In this document: positions 19,091 through 29,132 of the stretch, piece by piece
Layout: the number at the start of each line of letters is the position of its first letter
Position numbering within the stretch: the first letter of the stretch is position 1
Origin: Granulicella sp.
GTDB lineage: Bacteria > Acidobacteriota > Terriglobia > Terriglobales > Acidobacteriaceae
Assembly: GCA_027365345.1 (NCBI GenBank)
Contig: DAHXNO010000098.1
Location: 1 to 40,069, forward strand
Direction: 5' to 3'
DNA length: 40,069 bases
Notes under the pieces: model-generated
What the model was told of the DNA's origin: nothing
What the model saw: only the letters and a program-made list of their open reading frames with translations
Databases searched by the model: none
Made by a program: the position numbers and the translations under genes

Positions 19091-19634
19091 AGTCCGTATC
19101 CGCAAGGCGCGCCTTCAGGACGCTCGCAACGTCTTCGATCTGGTCAACTCTCTCTCCGGCGATGGAACCCTCCTTCGCCGCAGCTACGCGGAGATCTGTG
19201 AGAACATCCGCGACTTCACCGTGGCGGAGACCGAAGAGGGCGAGTTCCTCGGCTGCGGCGCTCTGCATCTCTACGGCCCGCACCTGGCAGAGGTGCGCTC
19301 CATTGTGATGAATCCGGAGGCCAAGGGCCAGGGAGCCGGAGGCAAGCTGTTGAACGCTCTCGTAGCGGAGGCCGAGGAGCATGCGGTGGTCTCGGTCTGT
19401 CTCTTCACCCGGATACCCAGCTTCTTTGAGCACTACGGCTTCCGCATCGCAGACCGCGACGCCCTGCCGGACAAAATCTATAAGGACTGCCAGACCTGCC
19501 CACGCCTCTACGCCTGCGACGAGGTAGCGATGGTCCGTGGTCCACTGCCGCAGGTCGCCGTCCTGGGACCCAAAACCATCCAGCGCCCTGACCTCGTCCA
19601 ACTCCAGCTCAGCACCACGGTCCCGGGCCGCTGA
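19083..19634 (+). CDS. argA: Short GNAT-type amino-acid N-acetyltransferase (ArgA-like)
   Basis: A 183-residue single-domain GNAT acetyltransferase, predicted to make N-acetylglutamate, the first step of the pathway. It begins VRIRKARLQDARNVFDL, has the acetyl-CoA loop NPEAKGQGAGGKLL (after VRSIVM) and the C-terminal KDCQTCPRLYACDEVAM characteristic of short ArgA proteins that lack the kinase-like domain. The ATG at 19083 overlaps argH by eight bases. Position at the end of an otherwise complete arg operon supports the assignment. In marine gamma-proteobacteria a similar domain is fused to the C-terminus of ArgH. Confidence 0.85.
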   Translation: MAEVRIRKARLQDARNVFDLVNSLSGDGTLLRRSYAEICENIRDFTVAETEEGEFLGCGALHLYGPHLAEVRSIVMNPEAKGQGAGGKLLNALVAEAEEHAVVSVCLFTRIPSFFEHYGFRIADRDALPDKIYKDCQTCPRLYACDEVAMVRGPLPQVAVLGPKTIQRPDLVQLQLSTTVPGR

Positions 19635-19716
19635 AGCGAATTTTCTACTGGCATAACGCGCTCTCCTGAAAAGGGCTTTGCAGACCCCTCCGGGATCTCC
19701 GGCAACAGGGCAAATC

Positions 19717-20604
19717 CTATCGCTGAGCACTCGATGGACTTGGCTTCGGCGCATCCTGCCAATTCGGGCTAACCAACTGGATCGTCATGATCGGCCCTTC
19801 CGGATAGAGAGGCCCTTGTTCCCGAGCGAAAGTCACCACGTCTCCGCCGATCGTCCATACTTGAACGTCAGGAGGAGCCTTGCCGATCATTGGAGCCAGG
19901 AACCCAACGATTCCACCCAGGACGATCTTGATCTTATAGCGCATCGCCTTCTGCGAAAGCCCGGCAATCATGCAGCTCTCGTCTCCTTCATGGGAGATGA
20001 CGAGCTTCACCAGCCTCGGCTTCGGCATGGCGACCAACACGGAGACCGTCGTCGTCGCTGAATCTGCGCCCAGGTTTTCGAGCAAGATGGGCGTCAATCC
20101 GTTCGCCAGATCGTCCGGCAGCTTCAGATGCTCACTCTCCACCTCTTCCTTTCCATCTTTTCCCGGCGAACGCACAGTCACCTGTCCGCTAGGGACTTCG
20201 ATCAGCACATCCATCGGATGCGGAAACGAAGGCCCTTTCTGAATATGGTGATCGCTGATCAATCGGAATACGAGGCGCTGCGTGTAGACCGTCGTTTCAT
20301 CATCGATCGAACCGTCTTTAAAATGGAAGACGGTTCGCGAGATCACCCTGCCGCCCTGCACCACCTGAAAGCTGTCTCCGGAAGCGACGACTTGCCCATC
20401 CCCGTTGCTCACCTCAAGAAAACCGCGCAGCGAGCCTTGTACAGAGCGCACAGCAACGGTATCCGCGTGCGCCGTCGGCTGCAATGCGCAAGCCAGCAGC
20501 AGCAAAAGAAGAGAGCGCACTCGAAAGCGCTGCGCGAAAAAAATCTTCACCGGCCGAGCACCCGAAGATGATCGGAGAAAGAGCTTCGCATCCATAGTTT
20601 TCAC
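19717..20604 (-). CDS. Secreted hypothetical protein
   Basis: A 295-residue protein I do not recognise. It has an N-terminal signal peptide (basic region, then LLLLLLACALQPTAHA with cleavage likely before DTV), then a beta-rich body with VQGSLRGFLEVSNGDGQVVA and HFKDGSIDDETTVYTQRLVF. A hydrophobic stretch IKIVLGGIVGFLAPMIGKAPP near residue 235 could be a membrane segment. The start shown is GTG at 20604; an ATG at 20595 is as good. It converges on argA with an 82-base gap and no clear terminator. A periplasmic or cell-envelope location is inferred. Confidence 0.7.
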   Translation of the reverse strand: MKTMDAKLFLRSSSGARPVKIFFAQRFRVRSLLLLLLACALQPTAHADTVAVRSVQGSLRGFLEVSNGDGQVVASGDSFQVVQGGRVISRTVFHFKDGSIDDETTVYTQRLVFRLISDHHIQKGPSFPHPMDVLIEVPSGQVTVRSPGKDGKEEVESEHLKLPDDLANGLTPILLENLGADSATTTVSVLVAMPKPRLVKLVISHEGDESCMIAGLSQKAMRYKIKIVLGGIVGFLAPMIGKAPPDVQVWTIGGDVVTFAREQGPLYPEGPIMTIQLVSPNWQDAPKPSPSSAQR

Positions 20605-20979
20605 GGGAGTTCTATCTCTGGAGTAGATGTCAATACCAAGGAATCAGTTGTGTCGCAACCTATAAACCAGGGAAACGCGCAATTTCAGGACAGTATCTCG
20701 CCCCGCCCAAAGCTGGAGGTCATTGCGCGGATTACGTACGTTTTCGGCACCTCATCATGAACGAACCGCTGCATGCGGGCTGTTCTTCTCGATGAAATCG
20801 AAGCTGGCGGTACGATCTTCCAGCGCAAAACGGACCACCCCAGCCGCGCGGCTGTCGCGCCTTGCTCCCAGCAGCCAGCCGCCGCTACGCGTCTTTAGAA
20901 AAACACTCAGAACCTGCGAATCCCCGAGCGCAACGGGGATCCGTTGGCAAAAGACTGCGTTCGCCGGAGCTTTCGTCGC
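20605..20979. other. Intergenic region with one hairpin
   Basis: No gene is supported. A 7-bp stem ATCCCCG/CGGGGAT with a 7-base loop (20920-20940) lies just after the 3' end of the lipoprotein gene and could end its transcript, but no T-tract follows on that strand. Confidence 0.35.
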
Positions 20980-22428
20980 CTACGCGGTTGGCGTTGCCAT
21001 CATCTGCGTGGCAACGAAGCTGTACGTGCCCGCGTCGTAGAACAGGTAGCCGTTCACCTGAACGCTCTGGCCGCTGGTCAGGGTCAGACCGTTCATCTGC
21101 GTGGACGGGATCTGGTAGACGTTCACGGTGGCGCTACCGGTCAGGATAGCGAAGGCCGAATCCGCTGCCAGGTTGAGGGTGAAACCGCCGCTGGTCATGT
21201 TGGAAACCGTGCCAGTCAGGCCCTGCGGCTCCAGTTCGATACCACTGGCGGTCATGCCACCCATGTTCATAAAGCCGCTGGAACCCATCATGCCCATGCC
21301 GCTGCCAGACGCCGACATGCCTTCGCTGCCCGCGGCTGCAACGTTCTGACCCTTGGCGATGTGGGTGCCGTCAAAGACCATCGAAGAGGGCATCCCGTCC
21401 AGGGAAACCCCAGCGGTGTCGATGCCGTAGGTCATGTCGCTGCCCATCGTAACGGTGAGGCCGCTGGCCAGGTAGGAGGCCATCATACCGGTGCCGCTGC
21501 CGCTGTTGGCAAACATGGTGAAGCCAGCGCCGGGGGTGCTGGAGGTCGCGGTGATGATGCCGATGGGCATGGCTCCGCCCGATCCCATCATGGCTGCAAC
21601 CGAATTCGTATTCCATGTGCCATTGGTTTGCAGCGTGGCATTCACGCTGAGAATCTGGCCATTGCTCATCATGCTCATCCCGGTCATGGACTGACCGTTC
21701 ATTCCCGTGAACTGCGTGCTGCTACCGGCGGTGAAGCTCATAGAGCCACCTTGCAACGTGTCCATGGTGAAGGTGCTGCCGGAGGCGGTCGAGACGTTCC
21801 CGACGATCTGCATCATGCCGCCCTGCTCCGGTGTGGCGCTGGAGGTGCCCACAGCGGTTTCAACGGAGGGCATGAAGGTGGGCGTGAAGGTCAGGCCACC
21901 ACCTGACGCCGTTCCCACAGAGGCCGCAAGGTTCAGATCCAGGTTCACCACCATCGCATCGCTGCCCAGCGTGAGCGGTGTAGAGAGTGGAACGCTCACC
22001 GTCATGGGCGACGAGAAAACCTGCTGAGTGGGATTGGTGGAACCTGAGACCATGTAGGAGATTGTCGCCGAAGAGAGTGTGAGCGACATACTGTTGTAGG
22101 TTCCCTGCGCCAGGCTGGGCATGGTGAGTGGCGCTACAGTTCCGGCCAGGTGCGCCAGCTCCATGGTCATGGGGGAAGAGATAGGGACGGTCACCGTGGT
22201 TCCGGCAGAGTTGGTGAAGCTCATGGCGCTGATGGTGACGGCGCACTCCAGCACACCATCCGAGGGCGTGTCGCCCATATTTACCAGCACGGGCGCAGAG
22301 ACAGCGGGGGGCGTGGTTGTCGTCCCGGAATTAGAGCTGCCACTACTGCATCCGGTCAGGTCTACGACGGCCACTGCGAAGAAAAGCACCATGGATGTTG
22401 CGAGGATCTTTCTTTTGGACTGCTGCAT
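20980..22428 (-). CDS. Met/Ser/Gly-rich lipoprotein, DUF4382 and DUF5666-like
   Basis: A 482-residue exported lipoprotein with signal and lipobox (LTGC, cysteine at about residue 27) followed by a Ser/Thr-rich linker. The N-terminal part (DGVLECAVTISAMSFTNSAG) resembles DUF4382; the rest resembles repeated DUF5666-type beta units. Methionine is unusually frequent, in clusters such as GMGMMGSSGFMNMGGM and GMNGQSMTGMSMMSNG. The start at 22428 has a strong AAGGAGG; the frame extends to 22476 without a ribosome-binding site. Function unknown. Met-rich patches in exported proteins can bind copper(I) or silver, but nothing around it supports metal handling. Confidence 0.75.
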   Translation of the reverse strand: MQQSKRKILATSMVLFFAVAVVDLTGCSSGSSNSGTTTTPPAVSAPVLVNMGDTPSDGVLECAVTISAMSFTNSAGTTVTVPISSPMTMELAHLAGTVAPLTMPSLAQGTYNSMSLTLSSATISYMVSGSTNPTQQVFSSPMTVSVPLSTPLTLGSDAMVVNLDLNLAASVGTASGGGLTFTPTFMPSVETAVGTSSATPEQGGMMQIVGNVSTASGSTFTMDTLQGGSMSFTAGSSTQFTGMNGQSMTGMSMMSNGQILSVNATLQTNGTWNTNSVAAMMGSGGAMPIGIITATSSTPGAGFTMFANSGSGTGMMASYLASGLTVTMGSDMTYGIDTAGVSLDGMPSSMVFDGTHIAKGQNVAAAGSEGMSASGSGMGMMGSSGFMNMGGMTASGIELEPQGLTGTVSNMTSGGFTLNLAADSAFAILTGSATVNVYQIPSTQMNGLTLTSGQSVQVNGYLFYDAGTYSFVATQMMATPTA

Positions 22429-23225
22429 AGCTGCCCTCCTTGAGGCCGGTGGATCGCGAAATCGCGCGCTTGACACTGTTGTTTAACCTTCATGGTACGC
22501 TGGCACGCCGATGCTCCCACCGATAATCGTTCATTGGAGAATTCTGGCTAGGCAGCTCCCACTCGCCGCTCTTTGCTTGCGGATGCTCTTGGCCTGCGGC
22601 CAAGTCATCCTCGCCATTCCGCGTGCGATTCTGGGCATCCCATTCGCCGCCTGTGTCACGGCCCCAGCAAACGCACCAGATATCAGATAACCCACAAACT
22701 TCACGCTCGCGTTCCGCATCATCTCACCCGCTCCAGTCGAGCAACCTCATGCGCCTCTTCGCAACTTCATCGAGCCGCGCCACCCGTGCAGTTGAAGGCC
22801 GCCAACCTCTCCCCAGACCGCTTCCCGGCGGCCATCGCAGCGCCCCGTCCAACTCCTCCAGTACCGGACCGGCCACGCCCAGCCTCACCCGCGAATCGTA
22901 TTGTCATCACCCCACGGCCAAAGCGCTGGGCCTGACCTGCCGCCTGGATCACCGCAAATATCCCGCGCGGCGCAGAACAACAGCGCGACAAAGAAAACAC
23001 GCGAATCTTTGTCCCGGCAAAATCCATGGCGAATGGTGCTAGGTCACCAAACCACGTCAGATTCAACCGTAGCCATGCAATGGCCACCCTCATTCGCTCA
23101 CGGCGCTTTAACATCTCCTCAGCGAGCTTGAATGGCGTTTCGCCTCTTCTCCTCTGGAACAACCGGTGTGCAGCCAGAGTCCCCAGCGAGCGATTGTCTG
23201 CCCGCTGGGGAGGGAGAATTGCAGT
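22429..23225. other. Long intergenic region, no supported gene
   Basis: Open frames here (for example minus 22767-23162, TTG start) lack recognisable domains, ribosome-binding sites and consistent codon use. A 9-bp stem TCCCCAGCG/CGCTGGGGA with a 14-base loop (23180-23211) follows the end of the GH3 gene and may be its terminator, although no T-tract follows. Confidence 0.4.
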
Positions 23226-25484
23226 CTACGGCAAGCGAACCGTCCGACGCAGATCGAGATCCTGCGAGGATCCGCCGGCAAGAATCACATATGCGCCGGG
23301 AACGAGCTTCCAACTGTCGGAAGCCCCGTCGTAAATCGTCAGCCGGTCGCGCGGAACAGCAATGCTCACCTTCCTGGACTCGCCCGCAGCCAGTTCAACG
23401 CGCGACCAGCCAATCAACCGCTTGGGCGGTTCCTGCGCTGCGGCGGGCAGCGCGGCATAGACCTCGGCAATCTCGGTGCCCGCTCGCTTCCCGGTGTTCT
23501 TCACCGTAAAGGAGACGGTCAGCGCATCTCCCTTTTCAACGGCCAGATCGGCGTAAGCATACGTGGTGTACGAAAGACCAAATCCAAAGGGGAAGAGAAC
23601 CGCCTTTTTCTCCGCGTCGTACCACGTATAGCCCACTTCGAGCTTCTCGTCGTAGCTTGTCTGGAACGGCGGCAATCCCTTGGCCATCATGCTCATGAAG
23701 TTGGAGATATCTCCACCCATCGCGGCGAAGTTCGGCTGCGAGGCCGGCGGCGGCGTCACCAGGGTAGGATGTGGCAGATCGGCGTCGCTCTTCGGGAAGG
23801 TGATGGCCAGCTTTCCGCTCGGATTCACCTTGCCCGTGAGGATGCCGGCCAGCGCCTCGGCGCCGCGAATGCCCGGATACCACGCCTCCACCACGCCTGC
23901 AACCTTGTCGATCCACGGCATGGTCGCCGGGCTGCCGGTTTCCAGCACCACAATCGTCTTCGGGTTGGCCGCCGCCACAGTTTCAATTAGCTGGTTTTGC
24001 GCCGAAGCGAGGTTCAGCGTAGGCAGATCCATCCCTTCGCTCTCCCATTGGTACGCAAAGACAATGGCGACATCGGCTCTTCGCGCGGCATCCGCTGCGG
24101 CATCCAGATCGTCGCCTGAGAGATAGGAGATCTTCGCGCCGGGCAACTCTGCGGAAAGCGCGCGCAGAGGCGAATCGCGCAGCCACTGCGGGTGCATGAA
24201 GGCATCCATCGGACCCTTCGGCGCTGGAGGAGCCACCACGGTGCCACCCGGCGCGTCCACCTGCGCCGAGCCGCCACCCGTCAGCACCCCCACATCCGCG
24301 TGGCCGCCAATCAGCACCACGGTGCCACCATCCGTAAGCGGCAGCACATGATCTTCATTCTTCAGCAGCACAATCGACTTCTCGGCGATCTGCTCCGCCA
24401 GCTTCGCCCCTGCATCCGCATCAGGAACGCTCGTGACCGTGGGATGATCAAAGACGCCGCTGGCAAAGATGGTGCGCAGAATGCGATGCACGTGGCCGTC
24501 AAGTTCGGCCTCGGAGACCGCTCCGCTCTGGACAGCCTTTTTCATCGCCTCACCGTAAAAATACTGGTCCGGTTGCTCCATATCCAGCCCCGCGTGAGAA
24601 GCCTTCACAGCCGAATGCGTGCCGCCCCAATCGGAAAGCACGAAACCGTCAAAATGAAAATCCTTCTTCAAAACGTCGGTCAACAGGTAGTGATTTTCGC
24701 AGGAATAGTCGCCGTTGACGCGGTTATACGAACACATCACGGCCCCGGCATGCGAGATCGAAAGCGCAATCTGGAAAGCGCGTAGGTCAGTTTCGCGCAT
24801 GGACCGCTTATCGATATTCGCATTGACGGCATTCCGTCCGCTCTCCTGATCATTCATCGCGTAGTGCTTCAAGTCGCCTATGACGCCGTTGGACTGCACG
24901 CCCTTCTCCACATAGCCATCCATCGTTCCGGCGAGCAGCGGATCCTCCCCCATGTACTCAAAGGTACGGCCATCGCGCGGTTCTCTGGGCAGATTCACCC
25001 CGCCTCCCAGCGTCATGTTATAGCCCTCGGCGCGCAATTCGCGGCCTATCAGCCCGCCGTAGGCATAGGCCGCTTGCGGATCCCAGGAACAGGCCGCGGC
25101 CAGATCGTTCGGTAACGCCGTCGAGTAGCGCCCCGCGGCAGCGCCCCGCGTCACGCCATAGGCGGAGTCGGCCATCTGAATTGATGGAATGCCAAGCCGC
25201 GGAATCGCCTCCGTGAAACCAGCCCCACCGTTCGATTCCGAAGGACCGTGCGTAAAGAACGGCATGCCTTGGCCATGCATCAGCAGAATTTTTTCGTCGA
25301 GCGTCATTTGCTGGATCACCAGGTCGGCACGCGCATCGGGCGAAAGCGCGGTGTTCGACCAGGGATATTGTTTGGGCTTTGTCATGCCCGCAAACTGTGC
25401 CTGAACAAACTGCGCCAGGAACAACGGCGCTGCCAGAAAAAACGCGCACGTGGCGCGGAGGAGAAGCTTTGCAGCGGCTTTCAT
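23226..25484 (-). CDS. Secreted GH3 beta-glucosidase/beta-xylosidase
   Basis: A 752-residue glycoside hydrolase family 3 enzyme with a signal peptide (LLLRATCAFFLAAPLFLAQF). The order is the GH3 N-terminal barrel (QQMTLDEKILLMHGQG, KHYAMNDQESGRN, nucleophile Asp in FVLSDWGGTHS), the GH3 C-terminal domain (SIVLLKNEDHVLPL, ETGSPATMPW, YPGIRGAEALAGILTGKVNP) and a fibronectin III-like tail (FTVKNTGKRAGTEIAEVY). It should release terminal beta-linked glucose or xylose from oligosaccharides in the periplasm or outside. The ATG at 25484 opens the signal peptide; the frame extends to 25616 but that part shows no signal. It diverges from the GH31 gene. Confidence 0.92.
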   Translation of the reverse strand: MKAAAKLLLRATCAFFLAAPLFLAQFVQAQFAGMTKPKQYPWSNTALSPDARADLVIQQMTLDEKILLMHGQGMPFFTHGPSESNGGAGFTEAIPRLGIPSIQMADSAYGVTRGAAAGRYSTALPNDLAAACSWDPQAAYAYGGLIGRELRAEGYNMTLGGGVNLPREPRDGRTFEYMGEDPLLAGTMDGYVEKGVQSNGVIGDLKHYAMNDQESGRNAVNANIDKRSMRETDLRAFQIALSISHAGAVMCSYNRVNGDYSCENHYLLTDVLKKDFHFDGFVLSDWGGTHSAVKASHAGLDMEQPDQYFYGEAMKKAVQSGAVSEAELDGHVHRILRTIFASGVFDHPTVTSVPDADAGAKLAEQIAEKSIVLLKNEDHVLPLTDGGTVVLIGGHADVGVLTGGGSAQVDAPGGTVVAPPAPKGPMDAFMHPQWLRDSPLRALSAELPGAKISYLSGDDLDAAADAARRADVAIVFAYQWESEGMDLPTLNLASAQNQLIETVAAANPKTIVVLETGSPATMPWIDKVAGVVEAWYPGIRGAEALAGILTGKVNPSGKLAITFPKSDADLPHPTLVTPPPASQPNFAAMGGDISNFMSMMAKGLPPFQTSYDEKLEVGYTWYDAEKKAVLFPFGFGLSYTTYAYADLAVEKGDALTVSFTVKNTGKRAGTEIAEVYAALPAAAQEPPKRLIGWSRVELAAGESRKVSIAVPRDRLTIYDGASDSWKLVPGAYVILAGGSSQDLDLRRTVRLP

Positions 25485-26139
25485 CGGGATTCCCTTTCCT
25501 GATTCGATCGGACTGTTTTGCGGTTGGGTTGTTCGGTGGATCCGGCGAGATAAAACGAATTCATGCTTTGCCCCACCTTGGCGTATGGATGGCGAAGAGC
25601 CCGGGTGTCCCATCATGTTTTCTGTGGTCGGCGTCAGGAAGCATCATGACCTCCGTCGGAACAGCGGAGCCCGCGGGGCAGCGGTTCTCGTTGCAGACGG
25701 AAAGATCGCGCTTCGATCTCGCCATTCCCAGGGTTGCGGTAGCAGGATTCACTCCCGTGCATCAACTCCACTTCCACCTTTCCGCTCCGTTGGTCCGCTG
25801 CATTCATGGTCCCCGCGTAGAGATCGGTCATCGGCTCACCATCCCCTATTCGCCGCCATGCTGAAACCTACGCGATATCATACGCTTGGACGCCCACCCG
25901 AACCGGAGACCGCCCACAAATTCTGCTACAAGAGGCCGGCAAATATACTTGTCTGCGGCTGCCTTTCTTGTTTCGTCATGACTCCGCACCCTGGAACATA
26001 CCCGGCAAATGAACTTTCAACTCAACCATGGACGCCGCCTGCAACAAGACATGGCCGGGGCCAGTGGATTCTCTCCGCAGGCGCGCCCCACTTGCTTGGC
26101 GGTCCACCACGTGGGATCTCCAAAATTCGTGAGGATACT
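25485..26139. promoter_or_regulatory. Divergent intergenic region between GH3 and GH31 genes
   Basis: About 650 bases between two divergent secreted hydrolases, so it must hold both promoters. A plus-strand frame runs through it into the GH31 gene, but its translation has no homology-like features and the real GH31 start (GAGG five bases before ATG 26140, then a signal peptide) lies at its end. No clear promoter or operator could be picked by eye. Confidence 0.45.
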
Positions 26140-28968
26140 ATGAAAACGGTTGCCTTGATCCTGGCGGTGTTTGCCACTGCCCTCGCGGCAAACACCGAAC
26201 AGATGCGCGGAGAGACGGCACAAGCCTCACGCCCGTTTGCTCCTAACCCGATACCTGGCATGCAGAATCCCATCGCCGCCCCAGCAGCCACGGTGCGTAT
26301 CGGCCACGCTCGCTTCACCGTACTCACCTCGCGCCTCATTCGGATGGAATGGTCCCCGAGCGATGCATTTGAAGATCATGCGTCCCTCGTATTTCTGAAC
26401 CGGAACTTGCCTGTTCCACACTTCACCCAGCACATCGCCATGGAGAACGGCGCACAGATCCTGCGCCTCGACACACAGAACCTGCGCCTCACCTACCGCG
26501 CCACTGGCCCGAATGACGGCCAATTTTCCGCTACCAATCTCCAGATACAGTTCACCGTGAACGGGCAGCCGGTCGTCTGGCGCCCCGGCATGCCGAATCC
26601 TCAAAACCTTCTGGGGACCACGCGGACACTCGATGGGGCAAATGGCGACGCAACCAGTGAACCGATAGGACCTGGCCTGCTTTCGCGCGCCGGATGGGAC
26701 CTGGTGGACGACTCAGACACGCCGTTATTCGATTCCGCAAACTTCAGTTTTTCCCAGGGTGAGAACAGCCCATGGCCCTGGGTACTGAACCGCCCAGACG
26801 GCAAACGGCAGGACTGGTACTTCTTCGCCTACGGCCACAACTACAAAGCAGCTTTGGGAGCCTATATCAAGGTTGCTGGAAAGATTCCGCTTCCACCCTA
26901 TTTCACCTTTGGAACCTGGTGGTCCCGCTACTGGCCGTATAGCGATCAGGAGTTCCAACATCTCGTGCGTGATTTCCGCCGCAGCGACGTTCCCTTGGAT
27001 GTTCTGGTCATCGATATGGACTGGCATCCTACCGCGCGTCAACTGCTGCCCCAAGGGAAGGTCGATCAATCCGGGCAGTCCCTCGGCTGGACAGGTTTCA
27101 GTTGGAATAAGATGCTGTTTCCTGATCCGCAGTCGTTTTTGGCGGAAATGCACCGCCAGGGACTGAACATCACACTGAACCTGCACCCCGCCTCGGGGGT
27201 GCAACCATGGGAGACGCGATATCCCCAGATGGCGCGCGCCATGGGAATCGATCCAGCGTCCGGCAAGTATGTCCCGTTTGACATTACCAATAAGAAGTTT
27301 GCCGTAAATTTCATGGACATCATGCTTCACCCTCTGGAAAAGGAGGGGGTAAGGTTCTGGTGGCTCGACTGGCAGCAGGGGTCAAAGACCTCTATCCCCG
27401 GATTGAATCCCACCTGGTGGCTCAATTATGTCTACTTTACGGATCAAGCCCGCGAAGGCAAACGTCCACTTCTCTTCGGCCGCTGGGGAGGGTTGGGCAA
27501 TCACCGCTATCAGGTAGGCTTCTCCGGCGACGTGGTCTCCACCTGGAAGTCCCTGGCGTTTCAGCCCTGGTTCACAGCCAACGCCGCCAACGTCGGTTAT
27601 GCCTACTGGAGCCACGACATCGGCGGGCACATTCCCGGAGTGGACTCACCCGAACTGTTTACGCGATGGGTGCAATTCGGAGCATTCAGTCCCATCCTGC
27701 GCACGCACTCCTCTCAAGATCCCAAGGCGGAGCGGCGCATCTGGGCCTATCCTGAGCCGTACTCTGACATCATGCGGAACGCCTATCACCTGCGCTACTC
27801 ACTGATTCCTTATATCTATACCGAGGCGCGGCGCACCTACGATACCGGCGTTGCATTTCTGCATCCGCTGTACTACGACTGGCCAGAGTCAGACCAAGCC
27901 TATGCTGCGCGCAATGAATATATCTTCGGAACCCAGATTCTGGCGGCGCCCATCACTGTCCCCATAAGTCCAGACACAAATCTCGCGGCTGAATCAATCT
28001 GGCTGCCCCAGGGAGAGTGGATCGAGTGGCCTACGGGCAAACACTTTTACGGGCCCATCCGGGTGCTTCGTCAATTCTCAATCGATCAAATTCCTCTGTA
28101 TGTGCGCCCAGGAGCCATTCTACCCATGGCCCCGCCCATGCAGTGGACAAGCCAAAAGCCAGTGGATCCGCTAACCATCACCGTGTTCCCATTGCAGCCC
28201 GGAACATCGTCGAAGTACACCTTGTATCAGGATGCCGGCAACAGCCGGGCATACCAGTTGAATCAGGCCGCATGGACAACGATTCATGCCAGCCAGCAGG
28301 GCAATGACCTGATCGTCACCGTGGATCCCGTCCGTGGCGGCTTTCCCGGAATGCAACCTTCGCGGCAGTATGAATTTCGGTTGCCCGACGACTGGCCGCC
28401 CCAATCCGTGACTTTGAACGGAACGCCAGTATCTTACGTAACCACAGGCCAACAACCTGGATGGCGCTATGACGGCAATACTCTCACCACGATCGTCCGT
28501 ATTCCTTCGCAAGCAATCACCGCACTCGTAACATTGCGCGTGCATCGCACAGAACGGCTCATGGAAAAGCGTGCGCAGCTTGATGGCTTTCCAGGAGCTT
28601 TGGCGAGGCTCTACCAGACATCGCAGGTGATCAACTCAACCGCGCCTCTTGCATGGCGGCCAGACGCTTTGGTGGACGCCATGCAGGCAGGAGACCGGAT
28701 CACCTATCACCCTGAAACCATCCAGCAGGAGATAGCGCAGTTTCCCTCCAAACTGCAAGCGGCCAACGCCAGCGTGCGGGCACTTCAGGATCGTGCCCAA
28801 AGAATGCGCGAGCAAATCAAAAACGGGAAAGCCGGCTATTACCCGCAGCCAATCGTTGAGGCTCATGAAAAACAGTTTCTTGCACAACAGATCCAGAACT
28901 ATACGCAAGTGTACTCACAGATGACCGCCATGATGCAGGACGCTTATACGGATGCGCCGGCCCATTGA
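26140..28968 (+). CDS. Secreted GH31 glycosidase (alpha-glucosidase/alpha-xylosidase) with C-terminal helical extension
   Basis: A 942-residue GH31 enzyme with signal peptide (MKTVALILAVFATALAA). An N-terminal beta-sandwich precedes the barrel. The nucleophile is D410 in WWLDWQQG and the acid/base D464 in GFSGDVVSTW; the WLDWQQG form marks a GH31 branch distinct from WxDMNE enzymes. The DIGGHIPG and IPYIYTEARRTYDTG blocks are also present, then C-terminal beta domains (DUF5110-like, about 700-800). The last 150 residues are a Gln/Ala-rich amphipathic helical region I do not recognise. The neighbouring GH35, GH27 and GH3 genes favour action on hemicellulose side chains. Substrate cannot be fixed from sequence. 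Confidence 0.9.
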   Translation: MKTVALILAVFATALAANTEQMRGETAQASRPFAPNPIPGMQNPIAAPAATVRIGHARFTVLTSRLIRMEWSPSDAFEDHASLVFLNRNLPVPHFTQHIAMENGAQILRLDTQNLRLTYRATGPNDGQFSATNLQIQFTVNGQPVVWRPGMPNPQNLLGTTRTLDGANGDATSEPIGPGLLSRAGWDLVDDSDTPLFDSANFSFSQGENSPWPWVLNRPDGKRQDWYFFAYGHNYKAALGAYIKVAGKIPLPPYFTFGTWWSRYWPYSDQEFQHLVRDFRRSDVPLDVLVIDMDWHPTARQLLPQGKVDQSGQSLGWTGFSWNKMLFPDPQSFLAEMHRQGLNITLNLHPASGVQPWETRYPQMARAMGIDPASGKYVPFDITNKKFAVNFMDIMLHPLEKEGVRFWWLDWQQGSKTSIPGLNPTWWLNYVYFTDQAREGKRPLLFGRWGGLGNHRYQVGFSGDVVSTWKSLAFQPWFTANAANVGYAYWSHDIGGHIPGVDSPELFTRWVQFGAFSPILRTHSSQDPKAERRIWAYPEPYSDIMRNAYHLRYSLIPYIYTEARRTYDTGVAFLHPLYYDWPESDQAYAARNEYIFGTQILAAPITVPISPDTNLAAESIWLPQGEWIEWPTGKHFYGPIRVLRQFSIDQIPLYVRPGAILPMAPPMQWTSQKPVDPLTITVFPLQPGTSSKYTLYQDAGNSRAYQLNQAAWTTIHASQQGNDLIVTVDPVRGGFPGMQPSRQYEFRLPDDWPPQSVTLNGTPVSYVTTGQQPGWRYDGNTLTTIVRIPSQAITALVTLRVHRTERLMEKRAQLDGFPGALARLYQTSQVINSTAPLAWRPDALVDAMQAGDRITYHPETIQQEIAQFPSKLQAANASVRALQDRAQRMREQIKNGKAGYYPQPIVEAHEKQFLAQQIQNYTQVYSQMTAMMQDAYTDAPAH

Positions 28969-29132
28969 GCCCATCTGTGCACGGAGCTCGCCATAGCAGG
29001 CAAAAGCAGCCTGACGGCAAAGCAGAACCTGGCAGCGAAAAAGGTAGCACCGATCTGCGGTCGAGCTATGACCCCCAGGGCTACCTGCGGAACGAAAAGT
29101 TCTGTAGCAAGAGGATCGTAGGGAAAAGCTAT

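Noticed and set aside
22767-23162. 131-codon minus-strand frame with TTG start
   Set aside because: No domain, weak start and Gly/Arg-rich low-complexity tail; not distinguishable from chance in GC-rich DNA.
25450-26139. Upstream extension of the GH31 frame
   Set aside because: It starts inside the divergent GH3 gene, shows no homology-like content, and the signal peptide and ribosome-binding site place the start at 26140.
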